Origin: Actinomyces sp. HMSC035G02
GTDB taxonomy: Bacteria > Actinomycetota > Actinomycetes > Actinomycetales > Actinomycetaceae
DNA: 64,000 bases
Direction: 5' to 3'
Assembly: GCA_001838165.1 (NCBI GenBank)
Contig: KV835854.1
Location: forward strand, 1 to 64,000
A program made the translations under genes and the position numbers. The notes beneath the pieces were generated by a model. The model saw nothing but the letters and a program-made list of their open reading frames with translations, was not told the DNA's origin and did no database searches. The first letter of the stretch is position 1; every line of letters begins with the position of its first letter. This document shows positions 18,216 to 26,745 of the stretch, piece by piece.

Positions 18216-21200
18216 ATGGATGATTCCTTCGTGCACCTTCACAACCACTCCGAGTATTCGATGCTCGACGGAGCGGCGAAGACGAAAGCGATGGCGGAGG
18301 AGGCCGCTCGTCTCGGGCAGCCCGCGATCGGCCTGACGGATCACGGTTATCTGTTCGGCGCCTTCGACTTCTACACGAACTGTAAGAACGCGGGCGTCAA
18401 GCCGATTATTGGCCTCGAGGCGTACGTGACGCCGGGGACCTCACGCTTTGATCGCCAGAAGGTCCTGTGGGGCGAGCCGTGGCAGCGTGCCGACGACGTG
18501 AGCGCGGGCGGCTCTTACAACCACCTGACCCTGGTCGCCTACAACACGACCGGCATGCATAATCTGTTCCGTCTGGGTTCCTACGCCTCGACGGACGGCC
18601 AGTTCGGCAAGTGGCCGCGCGCGGATAAGGAGCTGCTCAGCCAGTTCCACGAGGGCCTCATCGTGTTCACGGGCTGCCCCTCGGGTGCCGTGCAGACGCG
18701 CCTGCGCCTGGGGCAGTGGGACGAGGCCGTGGCTGAGGCGGCGGAGCTGCGCGACATTTTCGGCGCGGAGAACTTCTACGTCGAGGTCATGGACCACGGT
18801 ATTGACATCGAGCGGCGCACCCACCAGCAGGTCCTCGAGATCGCCAAGCTCATGAACGCGCCCCTCGTGGCCACCAACGACGCGCACTACGTCAAGCGTG
18901 ACGACCGCAAGATCCAGGACGCGCTCCTGTGCATCAACTCGGGCTCGCGTATCAACGATCCCGACCGCTTCAAGTTCGACGGCGATGGCTACTACATCCG
19001 GTCCTCGGACGAGATGCGTGCGCTGTGGAGCGAGCTGCCCAGCGCCTGCGATTCGACCCTCGAGATCGCCGAGCGTTGCGACGTGCATTTCACGACCACG
19101 AAGGAGGGCGCGAACTACATGCCCGACTTCCCGGTTCCCGAGGGCGAGGATAAGACCTCGTGGTTCATCAAGGAGGTCGAGCGAGGCCTGCGCGATCGCT
19201 TCCCGAACGGCATTCCTGACGCCGTGCGCAAGCAGGCCCAGTACGAGGAAGACGTCATCATTTCGATGGGCTTCCCCGGCTACTTCCTGACCGTCGCCGA
19301 CTACATCAACTGGGCGAAGTCGCAGGGGATCCGCGTGGGGCCCGGTCGTGGCTCGGGTGCCGGATCGATGGTCGCCTACGCCATGAAGATCACCGAGCTG
19401 AATCCCCTCGATCACGGTCTGATCTTCGAGCGATTCCTCAACCCTGAGCGAATCTCCATGCCTGACTTCGACGTCGACTTCGACGAACGTAGGCGCGACG
19501 AGGTGATCGCCTACGTCAAGCGCAAGTACGGTGAGGACCGCATCAGCCAGGTCGTCACCTACGGCACGATTAAGACCAAGCAGGCCCTGAAGGACTCCGC
19601 GCGTATCCTTGGCAAGGACTTCAAGGTCGGCGAGCAGCTCACCAAGGCTCTGCCCCCGGCGATCATGGGCAAGGACATCACGGTCCACGGCATCTTCGAT
19701 GAGAAGGACAAGCGCTACGCCGAGGCCTCGGAGTTCCGTAAGTTCTACGAGGAGAACCCGGACACGCACGAGGTCGTCCAGTACGCGCTCGGCCTGGAGG
19801 GGCTGACACGACAGTGGGGCGTGCACGCGTGTGCGGTCATCATGAGCTCCCACACGCTCACCGACATCATCCCGATCATGAAGCGCCCGCAGGACGGCGC
19901 GATCATCACCCAGTTCGACTACCCGACGTGCGAGACGCTGGGCCTGCTGAAAATGGACTTCCTGGGCCTGCGTAACCTCACGGTCGTGTCCGACGCGCTC
20001 GCGAACATCGCGCTCAACGGCAAGCCGGACCCGGACCTCGATCATCTGGCCTTCGATGATAAGAAGACGTATGAGCTGCTGGGACGAGGTGAGACCCTCG
20101 GCGTCTTCCAGCTGGATGGTGGCGGCATGCGCGACCTCCTCAAGCTCATGAAGCCCGACAACTTTGAAGACATCTCCGCCGTCGGCGCCCTGTATCGCCC
20201 CGGCCCGATGGGCGCGAACTCGCATACGAACTACGCGCTGCGTAAGAACGGGCGTCAGGAAATTACTCCTATCCACCCGGAGCTGGAAGAACCGCTTAAG
20301 GACATCTTGGGGACGACCTTCGGTCTGATCGTGTATCAGGAGCAGGTCATGCAGATTGCGCAGAAGCTGGCGGGATACTCGCTGGGTCAGGCAGACATTC
20401 TGCGTAAGGCGATGGGTAAGAAGAAGAAGGAAGTCCTGGACCAGCAGTTCAAGGGCTTCCGCCAGGGCATGATCGATAACGGCTACTCCGAGGAGTCGAT
20501 CAAGGCCCTGTGGGACGTCGTCGTTCCCTTCTCCGCTTACGCCTTCAACAAGGCACACTCGGCGGCCTATGGCCTCGTCTCCTACTGGACGGCGTTCCTG
20601 AAGGCGAACTATCCGACGGAGTACATGGCGGCCCTGCTGACCTCGACGAAGGACAACAAGGATCGTCGAGCCCTGTACTTGGCGGAGTGTCGCCACATGG
20701 ACATCACGGTCCTGCCCCCGGACGTGAACGCGTCGATGGGTAACTTTGCGCCTGACGGCGAGGCGATTCGCTTCGGCCTGAACGCCATCCAGAACGTGGG
20801 CGGCCCGGTCGTCGACGCCATCGTGGAAACCCGTGCGCAGAAGGGACGGTTCGCCTCGTTCCAGGACTTCCTGGACAAGGTGCCCCAGGTGGTGTGCAAC
20901 AAGCGCACAATCCAGTCTCTCATCCGCGCCGGCGCTTTCGACTCGATGGGTCACACGCGCCGCGCCCTCCTCGCGCGCTGCGACGAGGCCGTGGATGCGA
21001 TCATCGACGTCAAGCGCAACGAGGCGATCGGACAGTTCGACCTGTTCGGAGCTCTGGGCGAGGACGAGGACACGGGCTCGGGCCTGACGATCGACATTCC
21101 GGACCTGCCCGAGTTCGACCGTAAGACGAAGCTGGCGGCCGAGCGCGAGATGCTGGGCCTGTACGTCTCCGACCACCCGCTGCGCGGCGTGGAGGCGGCG

Positions 21201-21758
21201 CTGGCTCGCCATCAGGACTACGAGATCGCCCAGGTCGTCGGCTCCGACGGGGCGATGGCGGACCGCGTCGTGAAGATCGCGGGCCTCATCTCGGGCGTCA
21301 CGACGAAGGTGACGAAGCAGGGCAACGCGTGGGCGATCGCGACGATCGAGGACCTGTCGGGCTCGGTGGATGTGCTCTTCTTCCCGCGCTCCTACGAGTC
21401 GATTCAGACCTACCTCGCGCAGGACATCATCGTTCAGATCGAGGGCAAGGTGAACGTGCGCGAGGAGGGCATGACCATCTACGGCCAGTCGATGACCCTC
21501 CTGGATCTGTCGGGTGGGGCGGACCTGCCCCTCGACCTGCGCCTGCCGGCCGCCAGGTGTACGCCCGAGCTGCTCACCGACCTGCGCGGTGTGCTCGAGT
21601 CTTATCCCGGCGGTTCCCCGGTGCGCTTGCACCTGACGGAGCCGGGGCGTACGACGGTCGTCGAGCTGGATCCGAAGCTGCGCGTCGAACAGACGAGCGC
21701 CTTCTTCAGCCATATCAAGGCTGTCGTCGGTGCTGGCGGGGTCGTCACCTCGTCCTAA
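18216..21758 (+). CDS. dnaE: DNA polymerase III alpha subunit DnaE1
   Basis: 1180 residues, replicative polymerase. The N-terminal PHP domain looks metal-complete: HLHNHSEYSMLDG, TDHG, GLEAYV, SYNHLTLV, FTGCPSG and NDAHYV all present, which in actinobacterial DnaE1 is linked to intrinsic 3'-5' proofreading. The polymerase core has GPGRGSGAGSMVAY and PDFDVDFDERRR with acidic residues 417, 419 and 421. The tandem helix-hairpin-helix, OB-fold (about residues 1010-1090) and C-terminal region follow. It converges on a small S4-domain gene. Probably leaderless. Confidence 0.98.
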   Translation: MDDSFVHLHNHSEYSMLDGAAKTKAMAEEAARLGQPAIGLTDHGYLFGAFDFYTNCKNAGVKPIIGLEAYVTPGTSRFDRQKVLWGEPWQRADDVSAGGSYNHLTLVAYNTTGMHNLFRLGSYASTDGQFGKWPRADKELLSQFHEGLIVFTGCPSGAVQTRLRLGQWDEAVAEAAELRDIFGAENFYVEVMDHGIDIERRTHQQVLEIAKLMNAPLVATNDAHYVKRDDRKIQDALLCINSGSRINDPDRFKFDGDGYYIRSSDEMRALWSELPSACDSTLEIAERCDVHFTTTKEGANYMPDFPVPEGEDKTSWFIKEVERGLRDRFPNGIPDAVRKQAQYEEDVIISMGFPGYFLTVADYINWAKSQGIRVGPGRGSGAGSMVAYAMKITELNPLDHGLIFERFLNPERISMPDFDVDFDERRRDEVIAYVKRKYGEDRISQVVTYGTIKTKQALKDSARILGKDFKVGEQLTKALPPAIMGKDITVHGIFDEKDKRYAEASEFRKFYEENPDTHEVVQYALGLEGLTRQWGVHACAVIMSSHTLTDIIPIMKRPQDGAIITQFDYPTCETLGLLKMDFLGLRNLTVVSDALANIALNGKPDPDLDHLAFDDKKTYELLGRGETLGVFQLDGGGMRDLLKLMKPDNFEDISAVGALYRPGPMGANSHTNYALRKNGRQEITPIHPELEEPLKDILGTTFGLIVYQEQVMQIAQKLAGYSLGQADILRKAMGKKKKEVLDQQFKGFRQGMIDNGYSEESIKALWDVVVPFSAYAFNKAHSAAYGLVSYWTAFLKANYPTEYMAALLTSTKDNKDRRALYLAECRHMDITVLPPDVNASMGNFAPDGEAIRFGLNAIQNVGGPVVDAIVETRAQKGRFASFQDFLDKVPQVVCNKRTIQSLIRAGAFDSMGHTRRALLARCDEAVDAIIDVKRNEAIGQFDLFGALGEDEDTGSGLTIDIPDLPEFDRKTKLAAEREMLGLYVSDHPLRGVEAALARHQDYEIAQVVGSDGAMADRVVKIAGLISGVTTKVTKQGNAWAIATIEDLSGSVDVLFFPRSYESIQTYLAQDIIVQIEGKVNVREEGMTIYGQSMTLLDLSGGADLPLDLRLPAARCTPELLTDLRGVLESYPGGSPVRLHLTEPGRTTVVELDPKLRVEQTSAFFSHIKAVVGAGGVVTSS

Positions 21759-21764
21759 TGTGAT

Positions 21765-21795
21765 GCGAGCCGGGCCCCGGTGGGACTCGGCTCGC
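21765..21795. terminator. Bidirectional hairpin between dnaE and the S4-domain gene
   Basis: GCGAGCCG (21765-21772) pairs with CGGCTCGC (21788-21795) around a 15-base GC-rich loop. It lies between two converging genes, so it can serve both. No clear T-tract on either strand. Confidence 0.65.
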
Positions 21796-21812
21796 GTCGT
21801 CGACGGGCGTGC

Positions 21813-22043
21813 TTAGGAGGCGGATCCGACGATCGCGGAGGCCTTGCCCCAGGGGGCGTCGACCTCGACGAGGTCGCCGGTGTTCAGGTGGTGTCCGCGG
21901 CGCGTCTCCACCTCGCCGTTGACGGTCACGTCGCCGGCCTGGATGAGTTCGCGGGCCTGTGCGCCGTCTTCCGCGAGGGAGGCGAGCTTGACGAATTGGC
22001 CGAGCTTGATCTCCCCGCGCACGGGGATCGTCGGTGTGCTCAT
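21813..22043 (-). CDS. Small S4-domain RNA-binding protein
   Basis: 76 residues made almost entirely of one S4 domain: GEIKLGQFVKLASLAEDGAQARELIQAGDVTVNGEVETRRGHHLNTGDLVEV. S4 domains bind structured RNA; the closest small families are YaaA/RlbA-like and Hsp15-like proteins tied to ribosome assembly or rescue. The start is the ATG at 22043, with GAAAGGATTCACC upstream; longer readings to 22187 add implausible sequence. It is transcribed against dnaE and diverges from the gene at 22136. Exact role unknown. Confidence 0.85.
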   Translation of the reverse strand: MSTPTIPVRGEIKLGQFVKLASLAEDGAQARELIQAGDVTVNGEVETRRGHHLNTGDLVEVDAPWGKASAIVGSAS

Positions 22044-22135
22044 GGTGAATCCTTTCGCTGGTGGAGAGCGCATCACGCGCGAGGGCGTGGATGAACAGTA
22101 TCCTTGGGTAGAGACACACAGTATAAGGAGGAGCG

Positions 22136-22783
22136 GTGAGCGCTCACAACGACGATATCGACGCGGAGTTCCAGTCGCTGGTTGCATCGCTGGGATCGAC
22201 GCCCGCCGCGGGCGATTCTCTGCCGTCCCTCGATCCGGACGACACTCCCGTTGACGAGTCCCTGCACCTGGAGGGTGGTCGCCTGTCGGTTGCCCTCGTG
22301 CTCGCCCCGATTTCCTACCCGGAGGCGCTGCACTCGCTGCTCGCGCTGACGGGTGTGCGCGAGTCGATCGTGCGTCTCAAGCCGTGGACCGCCGTGTGGC
22401 TGCGCGTGGAGACGACGCCGACGGACGAGGAGGAGCTCGACGCTCTGCTCACCGGCCAGCGTCCGATGCCTGACGCGGTGGACCGTGTGGCCCGTGCCGT
22501 TTCGAATCTGTCGAAGTACGGGGCGGTCGCCCTTATGAGCTGGCTCGTTGAGGGGGACGGCGTGGAGCCGGGCGTCTCGGGTCGTATCTCTGCTCAGCGC
22601 TACGTGAGCGGTGAGCCCGAGGAGACGATTCCCGCGGGTCTGCTGCTGGGGGCGATGCCCGCGGCGACGGAGGACCTCCTGCTGGGTCGGACGACGCCCG
22701 CCGACTACAAGGATTCCGTGGCGGCCGACGGTAGCTGCCAGGGCGGCGGCCCCTTCGGTTGGCTGCGACGCAAGCAATCATGA
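22136..22783 (+). CDS. Conserved hypothetical protein upstream of priA/hisA
   Basis: 215 residues, not recognised. GTG start with AAGGAGG (22125-22131). The first 45 residues are acidic and low in complexity; the rest is a compact soluble sequence with SVALVLAPISYPEALHSLLALTG, LKPWTAVWLRVETTPTDEEELD and a Gly/Pro/Trp-Arg tail. No signal peptide, membrane span or obvious catalytic motif. It overlaps priA by four bases (ATGA), so it is cotranscribed with the isomerase. I assign no function. Confidence 0.8.
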   Translation: MSAHNDDIDAEFQSLVASLGSTPAAGDSLPSLDPDDTPVDESLHLEGGRLSVALVLAPISYPEALHSLLALTGVRESIVRLKPWTAVWLRVETTPTDEEELDALLTGQRPMPDAVDRVARAVSNLSKYGAVALMSWLVEGDGVEPGVSGRISAQRYVSGEPEETIPAGLLLGAMPAATEDLLLGRTTPADYKDSVAADGSCQGGGPFGWLRRKQS

Positions 22784-23505
22784 CGATCCTCGAACTGCTG
22801 CCCGCGATCGACGTGACGGGCGGTCAGGCCGTGCGCCTGTCCTCCGGGTCGGTCGACGAGGGTTCCTGGGGCAGCCCGATCGATGTCGCCCGTTCCTTTA
22901 ACGAGGCCGGGGCCCGCTGGGTGCACCTCGTGGACCTGGATCTGGCGTTCGGTCGCGGCGAGAACTCTGAGCTGCTCGCCCGGGTGATCCGTGAGGTTCC
23001 CGTGCTCGTCGAGCTATCGGGAGGGATCGCGAGCCGAGTGGCCATCGAGGCTGGGCTGGCGATGGGCCCCGAGCGCGTCAATATCGCGACGCAAGCTCTC
23101 GATGACATCGACGCCGTCTGTGAGGCCGTCGATACTTTCGGTGAGCGCGTTGCCGTGTGCCTGGACGTGCGCGGAGATCGCCTGGCCGCGCGCGGTGGGC
23201 GCGGTGAGGGTGGCAACGTGTGGGAGGCTCTGCGCACCCTCAACGATGCGGGAGTGGCTCGCTTGGTCGTCACCGACGTGACTCGTGACGGTCAGATGAA
23301 CGGTTCCAACCAAGACCTGCTGGCCCGCGTCGCAGACCAGACCCCGGCTCGGATCATTGCCTCGGGTGGGGTCAACTCCCTGGCCGACATCGAAGCCCTG
23401 CGTGCCCTCGGCATCGAGGGTGCGATCATCGGAAAGGCCCTGTACCAGGGCGCATTCACTCTGGCCGATGCGCTGGATGTTGCTGGATACGAGGAACTCT
23501 CATGA
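22780..23505 (+). CDS. priA: PriA/HisA-type phosphoribosyl isomerase with altered active site
   Basis: 241 residues, (beta/alpha)8 barrel. In actinobacteria PriA isomerises both ProFAR (histidine) and PRA (tryptophan). Catalytic Asp11 (LPAIDVTGGQAVRL), Arg19, VDLDLAFGRG, SGGI (80-83), TDVTRDG (165-171) and ASGGV (194-198) are present. The loop that reads RGW in mycobacterial and streptomycete PriA reads RGG here (138-140), so the substrate-stacking Trp is Gly; the residue after SGGI is Ala, not Arg. This argues for a narrowed, HisA-like activity. No other his or trp genes are near. ATG overlaps the upstream stop. Confidence 0.88.
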   Translation: MTILELLPAIDVTGGQAVRLSSGSVDEGSWGSPIDVARSFNEAGARWVHLVDLDLAFGRGENSELLARVIREVPVLVELSGGIASRVAIEAGLAMGPERVNIATQALDDIDAVCEAVDTFGERVAVCLDVRGDRLAARGGRGEGGNVWEALRTLNDAGVARLVVTDVTRDGQMNGSNQDLLARVADQTPARIIASGGVNSLADIEALRALGIEGAIIGKALYQGAFTLADALDVAGYEELS

Positions 23506-24269
23506 CTCCCACGCCCCCTTCTCTCACCGAGGAACAGAAGAACAGACTGGCGCAGCGCCTGTCGATGATGAGCCACGACCGCGCGGATGTCGGTCAGGGG
23601 CTGCCTCGTACCGCCCGGGCGCTCGCGCTGGGGCAGGGGAGCGATGCGGGGGCGACCAGGCTTGAGGCCCTCGTCGATGCTCTCGTCTTTGAACGTGTCA
23701 TCGTTCCCATCGATGTTGAGCCCGACCCGCGCGTGACGGGCGTTCACGCCGGCGAAAACGGACACAACCCGATTGATTTCGTGCGCGCGCAGACTCCCGC
23801 GGGGGAGGCGCTCGCCATCTATTCGTCGGCGCAGGCACTGACCGCACACCGCCCCGGTGACCGTCCGATGGCCCTGGACTTCCGCACGATCGGGCTGACC
23901 GCCCTCGTGGAGACGGGCGGGCGCATCGTCGTTAACCCGGGTACCGATGCGGTGCTACTGCCGCGCCCCGCCGTGGCCGCGCTCGCGCAGGGGGATGAGT
24001 GGCTGCCCGCCTGGCGCGACGGCTCCCTGCGTGAGCTCCTGCTTGCCGAGGCCGCCGCGGCGTGCCCGGCCATCGTCGATGTTGAGATCACCTACGCGGG
24101 CGACGGCCTCACGCGCGTCGTCGTGTCCGTGGACCGTCAGCGATTCGCGCAGGGTGCCGAGGCCTCGGCGATGAAGGAGGCGCTGTCGGACGCCCTGAAC
24201 GCCGTGGGCGCCAACCCGCGCCTCATCGCCTCGGCCGACCGGGTCGAGATCACGCCCGTGCTGCGCTGA
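23502..24269 (+). CDS. SseB-family protein
   Basis: 255 residues. The N-terminal half (LEALVDALVFERVIVPID, LAIYSSAQALTAHRPGDRPMAL, IVVNPGTDAVLLPRPAVAALAQG) matches the SseB N-terminal domain, common beside hisA/priA and infC in actinobacteria. The C-terminal part resembles the SseB C-terminal domain loosely. Cytoplasmic; function not known outside the enteric SseB enhancer protein, which is probably unrelated in role. Start overlaps the priA stop (ATGA), so the three genes from 22136 form one unit. Confidence 0.78.
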   Translation: MTPTPPSLTEEQKNRLAQRLSMMSHDRADVGQGLPRTARALALGQGSDAGATRLEALVDALVFERVIVPIDVEPDPRVTGVHAGENGHNPIDFVRAQTPAGEALAIYSSAQALTAHRPGDRPMALDFRTIGLTALVETGGRIVVNPGTDAVLLPRPAVAALAQGDEWLPAWRDGSLRELLLAEAAAACPAIVDVEITYAGDGLTRVVVSVDRQRFAQGAEASAMKEALSDALNAVGANPRLIASADRVEITPVLR

Positions 24270-24344
24270 ACCGGCATCGAGTGCTCCTCGCGAAGCGTGA
24301 GGCGCGCAATGATTGCTGATCTGGCGGTCTCTCGCCATTTCTGG

Positions 24345-24350
24345 TATCGT
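24345..24350 (+). promoter_or_regulatory. Extended -10 promoter candidate for the infC operon
   Basis: TATCGT (24345-24350) is preceded by TG at 24342-24343, giving an extended -10. A weak -35 (CTGGCG, 24321-24326) is 18 bases upstream. It would start a leader of about 210 bases before infC. Confidence 0.4.
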
Positions 24351-24354
24351 TGGT

Positions 24355-24569
24355 ACGACCGTCTGGGCGAAAGCCCGGAACGCAAGCGGAGAAATCCCAC
24401 CTGGATACCCGCCTCTCGCCAGAGAGGATGCCGCCCACAGGGGCGTTGCGCAGGGGATCGGGTCCGGCGGTCAACGCCCGTGTGTGTTGACCCTATGGAA
24501 GCCTCCGTGCGCGTCGCGTAACGGAGGCTTTTCGTTACACGCATAAGGATTCTGTGGAAGGAGCCGCTC
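24355..24569 (+). ncRNA. Structured leader RNA of infC-rpmI-rplT
   Basis: Gene-free 215-base leader with consecutive perfect hairpins: GGGC-GAAA-GCCC with a GNRA tetraloop (24365-24376), CCTCTC/GAGAGG (24412-24427), GGTCAAC/GTTGACC (24469-24475 with 24486-24492), then a terminator-like hairpin (24499-24530). infC operons of other bacteria are controlled by leader RNAs or by IF3 itself, so attenuation is likely. Which RNA family this belongs to needs a covariance search. Confidence 0.6.
24499..24536 (+). terminator. Intrinsic terminator/attenuator in the infC leader
   Basis: AAGCCTCCGT (24499-24508) and ACGGAGGCTT (24521-24530) form a perfect ten-pair stem, followed by TTCGTT. It stands 34 bases before the infC start, too late to end any upstream gene, so an attenuator is the simplest reading. 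A tiny in-frame ORF of eight codons (24495-24521, ATG to TAA) overlaps its left arm and loop; it has no clear ribosome site. Confidence 0.75.
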
Positions 24570-25208
24570 ATCAGCGAGACTCGCATCAATGAGCGTATTC
24601 GAGTCCCCGAGGTTCGCCTCGTGGGACCCGGGGGTGAACAGGTCGGCGTCGTCCGAGTTGAGGACGCGCTGCGTCTGGCCGAAGAGGCCGGGCTCGACCT
24701 GGTTGAGGTTGCGCCGAACGCTAAGCCGCCCGTCGCAAAGCTCATGGATTACGGCAAGTACAAGTACGAAGCCGCCCAGAAGGCACGCGATGCTCGCCGC
24801 AACCAGGCGAACACGCAGCTGAAGGAAATCCGCTTCCGACTGAAGATCGACGATCACGACTTCGGCGTCAAGAAGGGCCACGTTGAGCGCTTCCTGTCCG
24901 CCGGCGACAAGGTCAAGGTCATGATCATGTTCCGCGGTCGAGAGCAGTCTCGCCCCGAGGCTGGCGTCCGCCTCCTGCAGCGCCTCGCCGAGGAGATTGG
25001 TGATCTAGCCACCGTCGAGTCGATGCCCCGTCAGGACGGGCGCAACATGACGATGGTGCTGGCCCCCACCAAGCGCAAGGCTGACGCCCTGACTGAGCAG
25101 CGCAAGCGCCGCGAGGCCGAGCGCGCTGAGCGCCGGGGCAAGCGCGCGGAGCGCGCCAGCAAGGACCAGGCCCGAGTGGCAGCCGACAAGGCTGACGAAC
25201 AGGACTGA
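24570..25208 (+). CDS. infC: Translation initiation factor IF-3, with an ATC start codon
   Basis: 212 residues from an ATC codon. IF3 binds the 30S subunit and rejects wrong start codons. Reading from 24570 gives (M)[18 protein letters not shown], which matches the conserved actinobacterial IF3 N-terminus; no ATG, GTG or TTG exists in frame before GTG 24621, which would cut off that conserved part. AAGGAG (24558-24563) lies six bases before the ATC. Core motifs [20 protein letters not shown] and [12 protein letters not shown] are present. IF3 discriminates against non-AUG starts, so a rare start implies self-limitation, as known for the AUU of E. coli infC. Basic C-terminal tail. Confidence 0.93.
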   Translation: MSETRINERIRVPEVRLVGPGGEQVGVVRVEDALRLAEEAGLDLVEVAPNAKPPVAKLMDYGKYKYEAAQKARDARRNQANTQLKEIRFRLKIDDHDFGVKKGHVERFLSAGDKVKVMIMFRGREQSRPEAGVRLLQRLAEEIGDLATVESMPRQDGRNMTMVLAPTKRKADALTEQRKRREAERAERRGKRAERASKDQARVAADKADEQD

Positions 25209-25244
25209 CGGCGATACCCATCGCCTCACAACGAAGGAATAGAA

Positions 25245-25439
25245 ATGCCGAAGAACAAGACTCATTCCGGTGCTAAGAAGCGCTTCCGCACGACCGGCTC
25301 GGGCAAGATCATGCGCGAGCAGGCCGGCGCCCGCCACCTGCTGGAGCACAAGTCCAGCCGCAAGACCCGTCGTCTGGCGACCGATCAGGTCCTGGAGACC
25401 GCTGACGTGAAGCGCGTCAAGCGTCTGCTGGGCAAGTGA
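25245..25439 (+). CDS. rpmI: 50S ribosomal protein L35
   Basis: 64 residues, very basic: [20 protein letters not shown] and the [12 protein letters not shown] stretch are the L35 signature. Ribosome site AAGGA before the ATG. It sits in the conserved order infC-rpmI-rplT, 36 bases after infC and 27 before rplT, and is expressed with them. Standard length. Confidence 0.97.
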   Translation: MPKNKTHSGAKKRFRTTGSGKIMREQAGARHLLEHKSSRKTRRLATDQVLETADVKRVKRLLGK

Positions 25440-25466
25440 GCTCGAGTTAGAGGAGAACAGTAGAAA

Positions 25467-25847
25467 ATGGCACGTGTTAAGCGTTCTGTCAACGCCAAGA
25501 AGAAGCGTCGTACCGTACTCGAGCAGGCCTCCGGCTACCGTGGCCAGCGCTCGCGCATGTACCGTAAGGCCAAGGAGCAGGTCACTCACTCCTTCGTCTA
25601 CTCCTACCGCGACCGCAAGGCCAAGAAGGGTGACTTCCGTCGTCTGTGGATCCAGCGCATCAACGCTGCTTCCCGCGCCCAGGGCCTGACCTACAACCGC
25701 CTTATCCAGGGCCTGAACCTGGCCGGCGTCGAGGTCGACCGTCGTATGCTGGCCGAGCTGGCCGTGAACGACATCAACGCGTTCAACGCCCTGGTGAAGG
25801 TCGCCAAGGACGCGCTGCCCGCCGATATCAACGCCCCCAAGGCCTGA
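25467..25847 (+). CDS. rplT: 50S ribosomal protein L20
   Basis: 126 residues. L20 nucleates 50S assembly and in several bacteria represses its own operon by binding the leader. [37 protein letters not shown] and the C-terminal [19 protein letters not shown] are typical, split here only for the record. RBS GAGGAG before the ATG. Three bases separate it from the methyltransferase gene. Confidence 0.97.
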   Translation: MARVKRSVNAKKKRRTVLEQASGYRGQRSRMYRKAKEQVTHSFVYSYRDRKAKKGDFRRLWIQRINAASRAQGLTYNRLIQGLNLAGVEVDRRMLAELAVNDINAFNALVKVAKDALPADINAPKA

Positions 25848-25850
25848 TAG

Positions 25851-26699
25851 GTGAGCCTTTCCGCCGAGCGCCTGACCGTTCTCGATAATCCCCGCGCCGA
25901 TCGCGTGCGTAGGGTGTCGGGTCTGGTTGGGCGCTCGGCGCGTTCACGCTCGGGCCTGATGCTCGTTGAGGGGCCTCAGGCAGTGCGTGAACTTGTCGTG
26001 CATCGACCGTTTGCGGTGCGCGACGTGTACGTTCGCGAGGACGCATGGGAGACCCACGCGGATGTCGTGGACGTCGCCCGGCGCGCCACGCGCTGGGTGC
26101 ACCCGGTGACCGCCGAGGTCTCGGCTGCCCTGTCGGGGGACTCGCAGGGCATCTGCGCAGTCGCATCTCTGGATGCGCTGTCGCGCGAACTGCCTGAGCC
26201 GAGCGTTGGTGAGACGATCGTCGTGCTCGCTCAGGGGCGCGACCCCGGCAACGTCGGCACGATCATTCGCACGGCCGACGCATTCGGTGCGGTCGGTGTC
26301 GTGGCTGTCGCGGGCACGGTCGACGTAGCCAGCCCGAAGGTCGTGCGCTCGAGTGCTGGTTCCGTTTTTCACATTCCCGTGTGCGTCGTGCCCTCTTTTG
26401 CGGATGCGCGCGCACTCGTTCATGGCCGCAGCGCGGCCCTGCTGGGCACCAGCGGTGGCGCCGGATCGTTGAGTCTTTCCGACCTCCTCGTGCAGGGCGT
26501 GTCGGCGCGCTCGCGCCTGTCCCAGTCCCACGCCTGGGTGTTCGGGAACGAGGCGCGGGGCCTGTCGGGCGATGAGATGCGCCTGTGCGACGCGCTCGTG
26601 TCGATCCCGATGACGGGGGACGCGGAATCCTTGAACGTGGCCAGCGCGGCCGCGACCTGCCTGTTTGCCTCCCAGACCGTGCGAGGCGTCGAGAACTGA
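25851..26699 (+). CDS. SpoU/TrmH-family RNA 2'-O-ribose methyltransferase
   Basis: 282 residues. SAM-dependent methylation of a ribose 2'-OH in tRNA or rRNA, probably 23S rRNA given the ribosomal neighbourhood. The N-terminal substrate-binding domain (about residues 1-105, LMLVEGPQAVRELV) is followed by the SPOUT knot domain with GRDPGNVGTIIRTADAFG, VFGNEARGLS and SIPMTGDAESLNVASAAA. GTG start just after the rplT stop. The exact modified nucleotide cannot be told by eye. Confidence 0.9.
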   Translation: MSLSAERLTVLDNPRADRVRRVSGLVGRSARSRSGLMLVEGPQAVRELVVHRPFAVRDVYVREDAWETHADVVDVARRATRWVHPVTAEVSAALSGDSQGICAVASLDALSRELPEPSVGETIVVLAQGRDPGNVGTIIRTADAFGAVGVVAVAGTVDVASPKVVRSSAGSVFHIPVCVVPSFADARALVHGRSAALLGTSGGAGSLSLSDLLVQGVSARSRLSQSHAWVFGNEARGLSGDEMRLCDALVSIPMTGDAESLNVASAAATCLFASQTVRGVEN

Positions 26700-26732
26700 G
26701 GCGGCTTGGGGGCGCGCTGGCGCACCCGCGAC

Positions 26733-26738
26733 TAGTCT
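26733..26738 (+). promoter_or_regulatory. -10 element for a leaderless thiL mRNA
   Basis: TAGTCT ends seven bases before the thiL ATG and no ribosome-binding site is visible. Start of transcription at or within a base of the ATG is expected. No clear -35. Confidence 0.5.
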
Positions 26739-26745
26739 GGTTCCT

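Noticed and set aside
18441..21713. A 1090-codon open frame antisense to dnaE
   Set aside because: Typical high-GC shadow frame opposite a strongly biased gene; composition is Arg/Val/His-rich and matches no family.
24495..24521. Eight-codon frame in the infC leader as a true leader peptide
   Set aside because: It overlaps the terminator stem attractively but has no ribosome-binding site; kept only as a remark, not a gene.
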